DNA of 58,506 nucleotides. Source: a virus. Under the pieces are notes generated by a model. That model was given only the letters and a program-made list of their open reading frames with translations. It was not told where the DNA came from and did no database searches. Location of the stretch: positions 1 to 58,506 of IMG/VR virus record IMGVR_UViG_3300020469_000054. One strand, written 5' to 3'. Positions 47,830 to 55,172 of this stretch are shown here, in pieces; positions within the stretch are counted from its first letter, which is position 1; every line of letters starts with the position of its first letter. A program made the translations under genes and the position numbers.

Positions 47830-48536
47830 AAAAAACTGGATAATCCCTCAAGAACAACTTCAGATTTCACTTTTGTTTTGGGATTGGTCACTTCAATGGT
47901 GTGTGATAATTTAGGCATTGTTTCAAAAAAGGTTTGAATCAATTGAAACTGCTTAGTATTCATATCACCAAAGAATTCCATTAATTCCTTCTTTGGTTGA
48001 TCCTTACATGGATAAACTTGCTGAGAATCAGCAATACTTTCAGCACAACCTGCTGCAAGCTCAAATATTTGATCCATATCAGTTGCACCTTCACCTGTAA
48101 AGTTTGATTTAACAAACATATCCAAACTAGGATATCCCATCGTTAAAATAACATCATCACTCAATTTAAGAGTTTTAGTATGTGTTGGATCCTTTCTAAC
48201 TTCAATATCATCTAATGGAATTGTTACTTTCACATCAGTCTCATTATCATCTGGACATGTAACAGATACATCAACATTCTCACCAACAGATCTGGTGCGA
48301 ATTTTCAAGAAAAGAAATTCAATATCGAATGTAGATAAATTATTTACACTCTTCAAATTAGTGCATGATAAAAGAATATTCTTAACTGCGTTGATTAGAT
48401 CTTTTTGCTCACCTGTTTCCATTGCAAGAAATAGAAGTTTTTCTTCTTTTACTAGAAATGGTCTATATTTAACAGTTTTACCAGACGAAGGTAATTTTAA
48501 ATGATATTCAGGTACATTTAGCTTTGGTAATGCCAT
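47823..48536 (-). CDS. 26: Baseplate hub assembly protein gp26-like
   Basis: 237 residues, near the size of T4 gp26 (208). Begins 'MALPKLNVPEYHLKLPSSGK' and contains 'YRPFLVKEEKLLFLAMETG' with the acidic and Cys-bearing middle typical of the T4 baseplate gp26 family. Acts in hub assembly before the tape measure. The last codons contain a T-TTT-TTC heptamer, so a fraction of ribosomes may read on into the -1 frame (see the extension). Late box CCTAAATA 22 bases upstream. Confidence 0.82.
   Translation of the reverse strand: MALPKLNVPEYHLKLPSSGKTVKYRPFLVKEEKLLFLAMETGEQKDLINAVKNILLSCTNLKSVNNLSTFDIEFLFLKIRTRSVGENVDVSVTCPDDNETDVKVTIPLDDIEVRKDPTHTKTLKLSDDVILTMGYPSLDMFVKSNFTGEGATDMDQIFELAAGCAESIADSQQVYPCKDQPKKELMEFFGDMNTKQFQLIQTFFETMPKLSHTIEVTNPKTKVKSEVVLEGLSSFFG
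47829..47835 (-). promoter_or_regulatory. Candidate -1 frameshift site T-TTT-TTC
   Basis: On the minus strand the gp26 frame reads AGT-TTT-TTC-GGG-TAG. TTTTTTC fits the X-XXY-YYZ slippery rule, with a stop six bases after it and a small GTAG/CTAC stem just downstream. Confidence 0.6.
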
Positions 48537-48558
48537 ATAAAATTCAATTCAGTACTTA

Positions 48559-48566
48559 TATTTAGG
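48559..48566 (-). promoter_or_regulatory. Late promoter box CCTAAATA for the gp26 hub unit
   Basis: 22 bases before the gp26 start and overlapping the stop of gp54. Expected to drive the hub genes 48536-42146. Confidence 0.65.
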
Positions 48567-49341
48567 AGTTATTCTGATCTTGTTGTAAATCAGCTGCAAC
48601 ACCAGTTTCACCTGTTGTAAGATATGATCTACCTAAGTTATCGATAGAATCAGCACCATAAAATCTATACCTCTCATAAAAGAATCCAATATCAAGTTTC
48701 AATAGAGATGCTTGCTCATTAGTCAATGCCATTGTTCCAATATTCATTGGGAATGCATTTCTTATATCATATATACCAACTAACTGATCATCTCTATATC
48801 TCTCAACATCAGATATCTTAACTCCAATCTTTCTTAAGAAAGCTTTAACTGCATCAGGTAACGTTATCTTTTCTCCTCCACCTCTCTCCCATTTGAAGAT
48901 ATAAAGATGAGGACAAGTATAGTTCTCATAATAATCAGTCATTTGATTGGAATCAGGAGACATAAGTTGAATCCATCTTTCAAAGATCATCCTAGTCTTA
49001 TGATTTCTAGGTAATGTGAAACTAATGTTTATCTGACTAAATGAAGATGATGTTGCATAATTATAAGCTGATCCAATATTTGTAATTGATGCTGTAGTTA
49101 CTTGCTTACTTGGTAAATTGACCGTATCAGCATATAAATTCAAATATTTGGCATTATCACCAGTTTCCAACAAATAATTACTAGTAGGATAATAAAAACC
49201 AGACCTAAACACAATAGGAGTACTAAATTGCACTGAATACCTATTACTGAAGCTAGGGTTATTGTTATTACCCTTAAACCATTCAGAGAATTCTGTTAAC
49301 CTTGCTCTAGGGGTTTGTTTAGATGCTCCGTTTAAATCCAT
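48562..49341 (-). CDS. 54: Tail tube initiator gp54-like
   Basis: 259 residues. 'NRYSVQFSTPIVFRSG', 'YADTVNLPSKQVTTAS' and 'INISFTLPRNHKTRMIFERW' are the pattern of the gp54/gp19-type tube fold, and 'DIRNAFPMNIGTMALTNEQ' is the conserved end. gp54 joins the baseplate hub to the first tube ring. Lies four bases after gp4. Confidence 0.8.
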   Translation of the reverse strand: MDLNGASKQTPRARLTEFSEWFKGNNNNPSFSNRYSVQFSTPIVFRSGFYYPTSNYLLETGDNAKYLNLYADTVNLPSKQVTTASITNIGSAYNYATSSSFSQINISFTLPRNHKTRMIFERWIQLMSPDSNQMTDYYENYTCPHLYIFKWERGGGEKITLPDAVKAFLRKIGVKISDVERYRDDQLVGIYDIRNAFPMNIGTMALTNEQASLLKLDIGFFYERYRFYGADSIDNLGRSYLTTGETGVAADLQQDQNNS

Positions 49342-49345
49342 AGTT

Positions 49346-49765
49346 TTAGATCTTTAGTTCCTTCTCAGTTATTATCATAAATTTCCAATTATGGTCTTTG
49401 CAGAATTTAGTTGCTGCTTTCCACTTTGCACTATTTACACTCCAAGTCACAACTTCACGAATATAAGTCTTGGTGATTTTCTTTTGAGTTTTAGGTTCTT
49501 TCGTCTGCCTGAATGGTTTTACTTCGACTAGATACTTCTTGTTAGCAATCTTAAGATAGAAATCAGGATAATATCTATGTTTTTTACCATCAGTAGGAGA
49601 AACATAAGGAATTATAATTTCCTCACTACCCCACTCTTCCACAGAAGGTGTATCATCACACCATCTCATAAATTTATATTCCCAAGATGACCTGTAAATG
49701 ATGTTTTTGGGATCACCTTTATACTTTCTTGGTCTCGAAGGTGTATAACGACCCTGATACCTCAT
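49346..49765 (-). CDS. 4: Head completion protein gp4 (TnsA-like fold)
   Basis: I take ATG at 49765 (139 residues) rather than 49774, because the late box then lies 24 bases away and the protein begins 'MRYQGRYTPSRPRKYKGDPK'. 'IIYRSSWEYKFMRWCDD', 'YPDFYLKI' and 'YLVEVKPFRQ' give the D...ExK core of the TnsA-like nuclease fold that T4 gp4 (gp50) has. It acts on packaged DNA ends or the head vertex before tail joining. Confidence 0.85.
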   Translation of the reverse strand: MRYQGRYTPSRPRKYKGDPKNIIYRSSWEYKFMRWCDDTPSVEEWGSEEIIIPYVSPTDGKKHRYYPDFYLKIANKKYLVEVKPFRQTKEPKTQKKITKTYIREVVTWSVNSAKWKAATKFCKDHNWKFMIITEKELKI

Positions 49766-49770
49766 AAATA
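49763..49770 (+). promoter_or_regulatory. Late promoter box CATAAATA for gp48 (plus strand)
   Basis: 26 bases before the GTG of gp48; its first three bases are the complement of the gp4 ATG. Confidence 0.7.
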
Positions 49771-49789
49771 ACATTGTAAGTGCTGATTC

Positions 49790-49797
49790 TATTTAGG
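49790..49797 (-). promoter_or_regulatory. Late promoter box CCTAAATA for gp4 (minus strand)
   Basis: 24 bases before the gp4 ATG at 49765; its outer base is the G of the gp48 GTG start codon. Confidence 0.65.
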
Positions 49798-50849
49798 TGG
49801 CTTCTACAATTCTTAAATATCCATTAAAAGCCCCTGTCGAAGGAGACTATCTTGATAGTGAAGATGCTCCCACAGGAAGAACCGATTATTTGAGGATACA
49901 AAGGTTTAGAACAAACTACGCACAATCCGAAAATGGGTATGGTGGAGATAACCTTCCAAACAATAACGTTTCCACATCTTTAAGTTCCAATATTGCATAT
50001 CTGAATATACCTCCTAGTCTAACTACTAGTTACCAAGGAGATTATGACCAGATCAATATGGGTCAACTTGGTGTTCTAGCAGCACAAACTGCTGCTGGTA
50101 TTGCTGGTGGTGGAAATGCAACAGATACAATTACATCATCATTACAATCAGCAGCATCATCGGCATTTCCAGAAATGGCGTATAATAAAGGTGCTTCTGC
50201 TACTCAAAGTCTTGGATCATTAACTGGTCTTGAGACTGGTGTTACTGGTGGTGCATTACAAGCTCTAACAAAGGGAAGGATTATGAATCCTTTTACAGAG
50301 CAAGTTTATAATGGTATTCCTTTTAGGAATCACACTTTTGACTTTAAGATGTTTGCTCGTAATAAAAAAGATGCAGAATCTATCATGAGTATTATTAAAT
50401 ACTTAAAAATGGGTACTGTGCCTTGTCTTGGAGATGCAGATGCTGCAGAACTTGACTTATTATCACAAGGTACTAGTGGAGATACAACTAGTAATAGTAA
50501 TGGTAATACTAATGGTTTCACTTCACAAACTACCACAAGTCAAATTAACACATCTGGTAGATTTCTATTAGTCCCAGATAAGTTTTTATTGGAATTTGTA
50601 AGAATGGATCCAAGAACAGATTCAATTACAAGATTACCACATTATAGATTTCACCCATGTGTTTGCACTAATGTTAGTGTAAATTATACACCAGATGGTC
50701 AATATGTATCCTTTAAAGATGCTATTGCAGATTTATCATATGATGAGACTACAGGATCAAGACAGTTACTTGTACCTGCTGTCCAACTAACTCTAAATTT
50801 CTCAGAGACTAGGATTATGACTAAACAAGACATTATTGCAGGATACTAA
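49797..50849 (+). CDS. 48: Baseplate tail tube cap gp48-like, GTG start
   Basis: 350 residues (T4 gp48 has 364). Starts with GTG. Begins 'MASTILKYPLKAPVEGDYLD', has an Ala/Gly/Ser-rich middle, then 'GIPFRNHTFDFKMFARNKKD' and 'FLLEFVRMDPRTDSITRLPH', the tube-like domain, ending 'QLTLNFSETRIMTKQDI'. gp48 and gp54 cap the hub and start tube growth. First of the only plus-strand unit in the window. Confidence 0.85.
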   Translation: MASTILKYPLKAPVEGDYLDSEDAPTGRTDYLRIQRFRTNYAQSENGYGGDNLPNNNVSTSLSSNIAYLNIPPSLTTSYQGDYDQINMGQLGVLAAQTAAGIAGGGNATDTITSSLQSAASSAFPEMAYNKGASATQSLGSLTGLETGVTGGALQALTKGRIMNPFTEQVYNGIPFRNHTFDFKMFARNKKDAESIMSIIKYLKMGTVPCLGDADAAELDLLSQGTSGDTTSNSNGNTNGFTSQTTTSQINTSGRFLLVPDKFLLEFVRMDPRTDSITRLPHYRFHPCVCTNVSVNYTPDGQYVSFKDAIADLSYDETTGSRQLLVPAVQLTLNFSETRIMTKQDIIAGY

Positions 50850-50851
50850 AA

Positions 50852-51763
50852 ATGGCATATTTCGATCAATTACCAGATGTATTTGTTGCAGATTCAGGTC
50901 AAGAAGAAAAAGTACGGTATAAGTTAGTAAAAAATATCTTTAGGAGAGTAATTCTTCCTGAAAAGATGGCAAAATATGCCACTCTATTTAATGAATACTA
51001 TATTCCTGATGGAATGAGACCTGATATGGTCGCACAAAAGTTTTATGGTGATCCAGAGTTGGATTGGATTATTTTACTATCTAACAATATAACTGATGTA
51101 TACACTCAATGGCCAAAAAGAGAAAATAACCTAACTTCATTTGTTTCCAATAAATATGATGATCCAGATTCAATACATCACTGGGAAACTATGGAAGTGA
51201 AAAGTGGTGATATATCAATAGCAAAAGCTGGTATTGAAGTTAATGAATCTTATAGAGGTATTGATATAGACGGTAATCCTTTAACTAAAGAGCAATCAGT
51301 ATATCCAGTATCAAACTATGAACATGAATCCTACTTAAATGAAAAGAATCGATTAATTTCAATACCAACAAGTAGATTAGTTGATTTCTATGAAGAACAA
51401 TTTAAAGATTTAGTTGATTATAAACCTCATGATGAAGTTGATGACTTTGGACGTAAGAGGACACATATTTCACTAGCATCTGCATTCTTGGATAGAGATG
51501 CATTTAGAAGAAGTGCGTTATCTAATATACAAGCAGCAATTACAAATACTAGTGGATCCGTCACATTCGACTATGGAGATGGTAATCTTGTGCAAGGAGT
51601 TGCTGGTACTACTGCTACTGTAACTGTTGATAATACATCTAGCACTTCATCCACATCTAACACTTCATCCACATCTAGCACTTCATCTACATCTAACACT
51701 TCATCTAGCAGTAGTAGCAGTAGTAGTGAATCTTCATCTAGTGGGTCTGGATATGGTTACTAA
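50852..51763 (+). CDS. 53: Baseplate wedge protein gp53 with Ser/Thr-rich tail
   Basis: 303 residues against 196 in T4. 'MAYFDQLPDVFVADSGQEEK' and 'MVAQKFYGDPELDWIILLSN' are the gp53 signature; the wedge core ends near residue 230. The extra C-terminus consists of an 18-base tandem repeat encoding T-S-(S/N)-T-S-S four times, then a serine run and GSGYGY. The tail is probably disordered or exposed. Two bases after gp48. Confidence 0.85.
   Translation: MAYFDQLPDVFVADSGQEEKVRYKLVKNIFRRVILPEKMAKYATLFNEYYIPDGMRPDMVAQKFYGDPELDWIILLSNNITDVYTQWPKRENNLTSFVSNKYDDPDSIHHWETMEVKSGDISIAKAGIEVNESYRGIDIDGNPLTKEQSVYPVSNYEHESYLNEKNRLISIPTSRLVDFYEEQFKDLVDYKPHDEVDDFGRKRTHISLASAFLDRDAFRRSALSNIQAAITNTSGSVTFDYGDGNLVQGVAGTTATVTVDNTSSTSSTSNTSSTSSTSSTSNTSSSSSSSSSESSSSGSGYGY
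51635..51706 (+). repeat. 18-base tandem repeat in gp53
   Basis: Four perfectly spaced units of ACATCTAGCACTTCATCC with G/A at position 8 alternating unit by unit and C to T at position 18 in the last two, suggesting a 36-base duplication. In frame, coding for T-S-S/N-T-S-S. Confidence 0.9.
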
Positions 51764-51766
51764 ATA
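51759..51766 (+). promoter_or_regulatory. Late promoter box ACTAAATA
   Basis: Overlaps the gp53 stop and lies 21 bases before the next plus-strand gene. Confidence 0.58.
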
Positions 51767-51787
51767 CTTATCATATGAGGAGGAGAA

Positions 51788-52315
51788 ATGAAAACATTTA
51801 ATCAATTCATAAAAGAAGGAAAGGGTTATCAACCAGAAATAGAACATAGTAAAATGGGTGATGCCAAAAAGAAGGCAGACAAGAAAAGAGAATCTAGTTT
51901 ACCACCTCATCTACAAGGAGATGCTATTGGTAAGATGAAGAAAGCATTTGCTACTGAAGGTAAGGATGGTCTATGGGATAACATCCGTCAAAAGAAAGCA
52001 AGGATGAAGTCAGGATCTGGTGAGAAGAAAGCAAAACCAGGTGACAAGGACTATCCAAAGACACTTAATGTAGAAGGTGCTGCATGGACAAAAAAATCTG
52101 GTCAAAACAAAGAAGGTGGTTTAAATGAAAAAGGAAGAAAGTCCTACGAGGCAGAGAATCCAGGAAGTGACCTTAAAGCTCCTTCAAAGAAACCTGGCAA
52201 CAAGCGTAGAGCGTCTTTTTGTGCGAGGATGAAAGGTATGAGGAAGAGACAGAAACCTTCCAACAATACTGGAGATGATAGATTATCTAAATCGTTAAGA
52301 GCTTGGAACTGTTAA
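51788..52315 (+). CDS. Basic protein (175 aa), DUF6321-like
   Basis: A strong ribosome site GAGGAGGAG lies just upstream. Lys-rich throughout; the C-terminus 'KRRASFCARMKGMRKRQKPS' and 'LRAWNC' are typical of a phage family I associate with DUF6321. Begins 'MKTFNQFIKEGKG', a common opening of phage virion-associated peptides. Could be an internal head or DNA-associated protein; not established. Confidence 0.72.
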   Translation: MKTFNQFIKEGKGYQPEIEHSKMGDAKKKADKKRESSLPPHLQGDAIGKMKKAFATEGKDGLWDNIRQKKARMKSGSGEKKAKPGDKDYPKTLNVEGAAWTKKSGQNKEGGLNEKGRKSYEAENPGSDLKAPSKKPGNKRRASFCARMKGMRKRQKPSNNTGDDRLSKSLRAWNC

Positions 52316-52337
52316 AAAACCTACAGGCAAAAAAATA

Positions 52338-52362
52338 CCCCGACTTTTTTTCGGGGTTTTTT
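52338..52362. terminator. Bidirectional terminator between convergent genes
   Basis: CCCCGA/TCGGGG stem with a seven-base loop, followed by TTTTTT on the plus strand and preceded by seven A (TTTTTTT on the minus strand), so it can end both the 52315 and 52387 transcripts. Confidence 0.88.
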
Positions 52363-52386
52363 GTGAACTAAAGATTGAATAATATA

Positions 52387-52560
52387 TCAGTCTTGCATGG
52401 GACTTCCAGTCCTATACCTTGCATTAACTATCATGGATTCGATTTCTAGAATATAATTCGTGTCTATCCATCTATCCTCTTTAATTTCATCCATTGCTTG
52501 TGATGCTTTACAAGGCAAAGGTGGTTGTTGATCATTATGTGAGAAAAAATCTCCTGACAT
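52387..52560 (-). CDS. Unassigned protein (57 aa)
   Basis: ATG at 52560 to TGA at 52387. Pro-rich start 'MSGDFFSHNDQQPPLPCKAS' and a helical C-terminus. Isolated between two terminators. Unassigned. Confidence 0.6.
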   Translation of the reverse strand: MSGDFFSHNDQQPPLPCKASQAMDEIKEDRWIDTNYILEIESMIVNARYRTGSPMQD

Positions 52561-52599
52561 TTGGATTGTGTTGAATTCTACACACTATTTTATATGAGA

Positions 52600-52620
52600 A
52601 AACCCCCATAAAGGGGGTTT
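52600..52620 (-). terminator. Intrinsic terminator
   Basis: AAACCCCC/GGGGGTTT stem with a five-base loop, downstream of the secreted-protein gene that ends at 52648. The minus-strand T-run is short (TTTT). Confidence 0.75.
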
Positions 52621-52647
52621 CTTTATACTATCTTTCGGTTTGATCAA

Positions 52648-52929
52648 TTAATCGTAACGATGTATATGATCTCGATAATAGTGGTAGTGGCGATGAGGAT
52701 CATGATACTTTCTGTAACAGGACACTCTCACTTGCTCATAATAATAGAAAATGTGTCCTTCTGGGTTCCTTGATTCTCTGTAAACATTATCATAACACAC
52801 TCTTCTACCATGATATTGGCGAGGATGGTGATGACTTTCTTCTACAAAGGGTTCCCAAAACTCTTTCCATGTTAGTGCGTTAGCAGGTGATGCTAACGAT
52901 AACAGAGCCAGAGGTATCAGGAATTTCAT
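52648..52929 (-). CDS. Secreted His/Tyr-rich protein (93 aa)
   Basis: ATG at 52929 in TAATG overlap with the gp32 stop. A clear signal peptide 'MKFLIPLALLSLASPANALT' (cleavage after A-N-A) is followed by a mature part with about ten His and many Tyr and Arg ('HYHYYRDHIHRYD'). Two Cys could form a disulfide. An exported, metal-binding-looking protein made from the gp32 operon is odd; possible periplasmic or envelope role. Confidence 0.72.
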   Translation of the reverse strand: MKFLIPLALLSLASPANALTWKEFWEPFVEESHHHPRQYHGRRVCYDNVYRESRNPEGHIFYYYEQVRVSCYRKYHDPHRHYHYYRDHIHRYD

Positions 52930-53846
52930 TAGTCTTCTTCAGCAAGTTGTGCGAAATAAGATAATGTATCACCTTCTGCTTCTACTGGGGAAGAAGCAAC
53001 TGCTTTCTCTTGAAAGTTTTTAACTTCCTGACCCCAAGGTTTTGCAACAACTTCTTCCTGTGACTCATCAACACGTGGTGCTGGAGCAATAGGTGGAGTT
53101 ACTTTACCAAGTACAAGATTCAAACGCCCTTGTAATTGTTCGAAGGTCTTAAAATTCTTAGGATCTTCAAATTCAGCAAGAGGGAATGCTTGTTTCCAAA
53201 TTCCCTCAAGTGCTTTATCATCCTCAAGTAGAGGAGCAGGTGTAGCGAATTCAGACTTATCATAATTCCAATAACCATCAACCTTGCGGATCTTTAGTTT
53301 GAAATTAGCACCAGTCCAGAAGTTAAATGGATCTAGTGGAGTCTCATCAGCAAATGCAGGTTGCATTGCTTCAATTAGTTTGTCAAAGATTTTCTTTCCA
53401 AACTTGTAAAGGAATACCTTTCCTTCATTTTCTGGGTGAGCTGGGTCACTGACAACGTAAATGTTAGAGTAGTAAGAAAGCTTACGCTTCTGTGCTCTAG
53501 CAGTTGCTTTATCTTGATCCCGACCACTGTTCCAAAGACCTCTATTCAAATCAGATACTGGATCTTCTTTACCAAGAGTAGTTAGTGAGTTTTCAATGTA
53601 CCACTGACCACCAGGTCCTTTGAAAGCGTGTGACCATACTTTTGCCCAAGGCATGTCTTCCCCATCGGGTGCAGGGAGGAAACGTACTACTGCGTAACCG
53701 TTTCCAGACTTATCCAACTCAGGTTTCCATAGTCTCTCATCGGGACCGCTAGAAGCTTGTGGTTGGTTAATCTTTTCGATCTCTCTAGTCAACTTAGCAA
53801 GAGTATCTCCCTTACTAGATGCCTTTTTGAGTGATGCGAATGACAT
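52929..53846 (-). CDS. 32: Single-stranded DNA-binding protein gp32
   Basis: 305 residues, T4 gp32 length. A basic N-terminus (cooperativity), OB-fold core with 'GYAVVRFLPAPDGEDMPWAK', 'GPGGQWYIENSLTT', 'RKLSYYSNIYVVSDP', and an acidic C-terminal tail. It coats ssDNA in replication, recombination and repair. H73 is kept but the three zinc-binding cysteines of T4 are absent and the protein has no cysteine at all, as in other cyanophage gp32. Both an early and a late promoter lie upstream. Confidence 0.93.
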   Translation of the reverse strand: MSFASLKKASSKGDTLAKLTREIEKINQPQASSGPDERLWKPELDKSGNGYAVVRFLPAPDGEDMPWAKVWSHAFKGPGGQWYIENSLTTLGKEDPVSDLNRGLWNSGRDQDKATARAQKRKLSYYSNIYVVSDPAHPENEGKVFLYKFGKKIFDKLIEAMQPAFADETPLDPFNFWTGANFKLKIRKVDGYWNYDKSEFATPAPLLEDDKALEGIWKQAFPLAEFEDPKNFKTFEQLQGRLNLVLGKVTPPIAPAPRVDESQEEVVAKPWGQEVKNFQEKAVASSPVEAEGDTLSYFAQLAEED

Positions 53847-53888
53847 AATCGTATTCTCCGTATTGTGTGTATGAATTGCTACTGAGTA

Positions 53889-53917
53889 ATCGTAGCATAC
53901 TATTTAGGTGTTGTCAA
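53889..53917 (-). promoter_or_regulatory. Early promoter TTGACA-N17-TACGAT for gp32
   Basis: TTGACA 53912-53917, TACGAT 53889-53894 preceded by TGC. The late box sits inside its spacer. Confidence 0.75.
53901..53908 (-). promoter_or_regulatory. Late-type box CCTAAATA upstream of gp32
   Basis: Within the spacer of the early promoter, 54 bases before gp32. Its distance is larger than at structural genes, so it may be weak or coincidental. Confidence 0.45.
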
Positions 53918-53918
53918 G

Positions 53919-54248
53919 CTACTCAATAATCTCATTGGTAGCAGCTTTATCAAGTGTCTCTACCATAGCATCTAGACACTCAAACATATCTCTATACCCA
54001 AATGCACTAGTAAGTGAATTAATCTTTTCCTTCATCTCAAATGCCTCTGGATCTTCTGCAGCAGACAATGATAAACGTGTATAGAATGTTCTTTGCTTAT
54101 CAATTAAAACTTTACAGTCATCTATATGCTCTAACCTATCTTCTCGTTTCATCGTGCCTAACTGTGATGTCTTATGTGCAACATACTGATAGGTATCAAA
54201 TATAGTTTGCAACTCTGCTTGTACTTGGTCTGACTGGAAGAAAGTCAT
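53919..54248 (-). CDS. DUF1825-like cyanobacterial-type protein (109 aa)
   Basis: ATG at 54248 overlaps gp33 by four bases. 'MTFFQSDQVQAELQTIFDTY' followed by 'DKQRTFYTRLSLSAAEDPEA' matches the DUF1825 family, found mainly in cyanobacteria and their phages. All helical. Likely acquired from the host; function unknown, but its place between gp33 and gp32 hints at replication or transcription. Confidence 0.78.
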   Translation of the reverse strand: MTFFQSDQVQAELQTIFDTYQYVAHKTSQLGTMKREDRLEHIDDCKVLIDKQRTFYTRLSLSAAEDPEAFEMKEKINSLTSAFGYRDMFECLDAMVETLDKAATNEIIE

Positions 54249-54508
54249 AAAGGTAATACTCCTTTAGATGTTTTTTTCATGTAATTATACTTCTGTGCCT
54301 CATGCTTTAATCTTTCCTTTAATGGTTTAGATAAAAGTTTTGGGACACTATCTATTTCAAGATCATTTTCATTGCAGTAAGTAACTACTGCTTCGATGTA
54401 AGATATTAAACCATTGCTGGTTTTAACTAACCTTTCAATTTCCATAGAAAACTTTGCGGATGTCATGAAGTTCTCTTCAGGATTAACTTTTTTCTTATCC
54501 TTTGGCAT
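54245..54508 (-). CDS. 33: Late promoter co-activator gp33
   Basis: I choose ATG at 54508 (87 residues): the protein then begins 'MPKDKKKVNPEENFMTSAKF' and continues 'IEAVVTYCNENDLEIDSVPK' to 'MKKTSKGVLPL', the typical cyanophage gp33. Longer readings lie in the exonuclease gene. It bridges RNA polymerase and the sliding clamp to activate late promoters, matching the many ATAAATA/CTAAATA boxes in the window. Its gp55 sigma partner is not in this window. Confidence 0.88.
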   Translation of the reverse strand: MPKDKKKVNPEENFMTSAKFSMEIERLVKTSNGLISYIEAVVTYCNENDLEIDSVPKLLSKPLKERLKHEAQKYNYMKKTSKGVLPL

Positions 54509-55172
54509 TAGAGAACTCTTCGATATAGGATTTAAGCAATTGTAAATAGTCATCAAGATTATACTTTTGGAATACTTGGATTGAACCATCTTCAACCGCA
54601 ATTAATGTAACGATCTTCTTCACCTCAATACCAGATCTTTCAAGAAACATTGCTGCGTATGCAGTCTCTTGCACATAATAGTGCTCGATGTATTGTTCTT
54701 GCTTCTCTTTAGTTGAAGTTTTAAAATCAATCACTGCTAACTCACCATCAAACTCTGCAATACAGTCTACTCGACCAGCGAGTCCAAGGTAATGTGAGTA
54801 TAAGAAAGTTTCTAAGCAGTGGATGTTATTAATACGATCAAGAGTAGTCTTGGCCGACTGAAACATTCTAACAGATAATGGATTATTTGCCAAGTATCTA
54901 TCAGTATTCAAATCATCTTTGAAATAATCTTCAGCCATGCTATGGAATGCTGTGCCTCTTTGTGTGGCACGTGATGTAATTCTATTAGCTTCCTCTTCAC
55001 CAATTCTCTTTCTCCAACCTGCGAAGAATGCTGCGTTCTTAAACGATGTGATTGAGGTAACGCTCGGATAATATTTATCAGCACCTGGTATGGGGTAAAA
55101 TCTCACCCCATTCTCACTCACTGGCTCAACATCAATCTCTTTAAGAGATACATCAACAAAATTAAATGGCAT
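54495..55172 (-). CDS. Cas4/RecB-like exonuclease
   Basis: 225 residues. 'RGTAFHSMAEDYF' (H77), 'GLAGRVDCIAEFDGELAVID' (D136), 'DFKTSTK' (149-155, D...K) and 'YYVQETAYAAMF' (Q168, Y172) are the PD-(D/E)XK exonuclease motifs seen in MGME1/RecB-type nucleases. Cyanophages carry it in place of the T4 exonuclease near gp32/gp33. It probably degrades host DNA or processes ends in recombination. Overlaps PhoH by one base. Confidence 0.88.
   Translation of the reverse strand: MPFNFVDVSLKEIDVEPVSENGVRFYPIPGADKYYPSVTSITSFKNAAFFAGWRKRIGEEEANRITSRATQRGTAFHSMAEDYFKDDLNTDRYLANNPLSVRMFQSAKTTLDRINNIHCLETFLYSHYLGLAGRVDCIAEFDGELAVIDFKTSTKEKQEQYIEHYYVQETAYAAMFLERSGIEVKKIVTLIAVEDGSIQVFQKYNLDDYLQLLKSYIEEFSNAKG

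Noticed and set aside
51635-51706. CRISPR-like array
   Set aside because: Direct repeats without unique spacers, in frame inside gp53; a coding tandem repeat.
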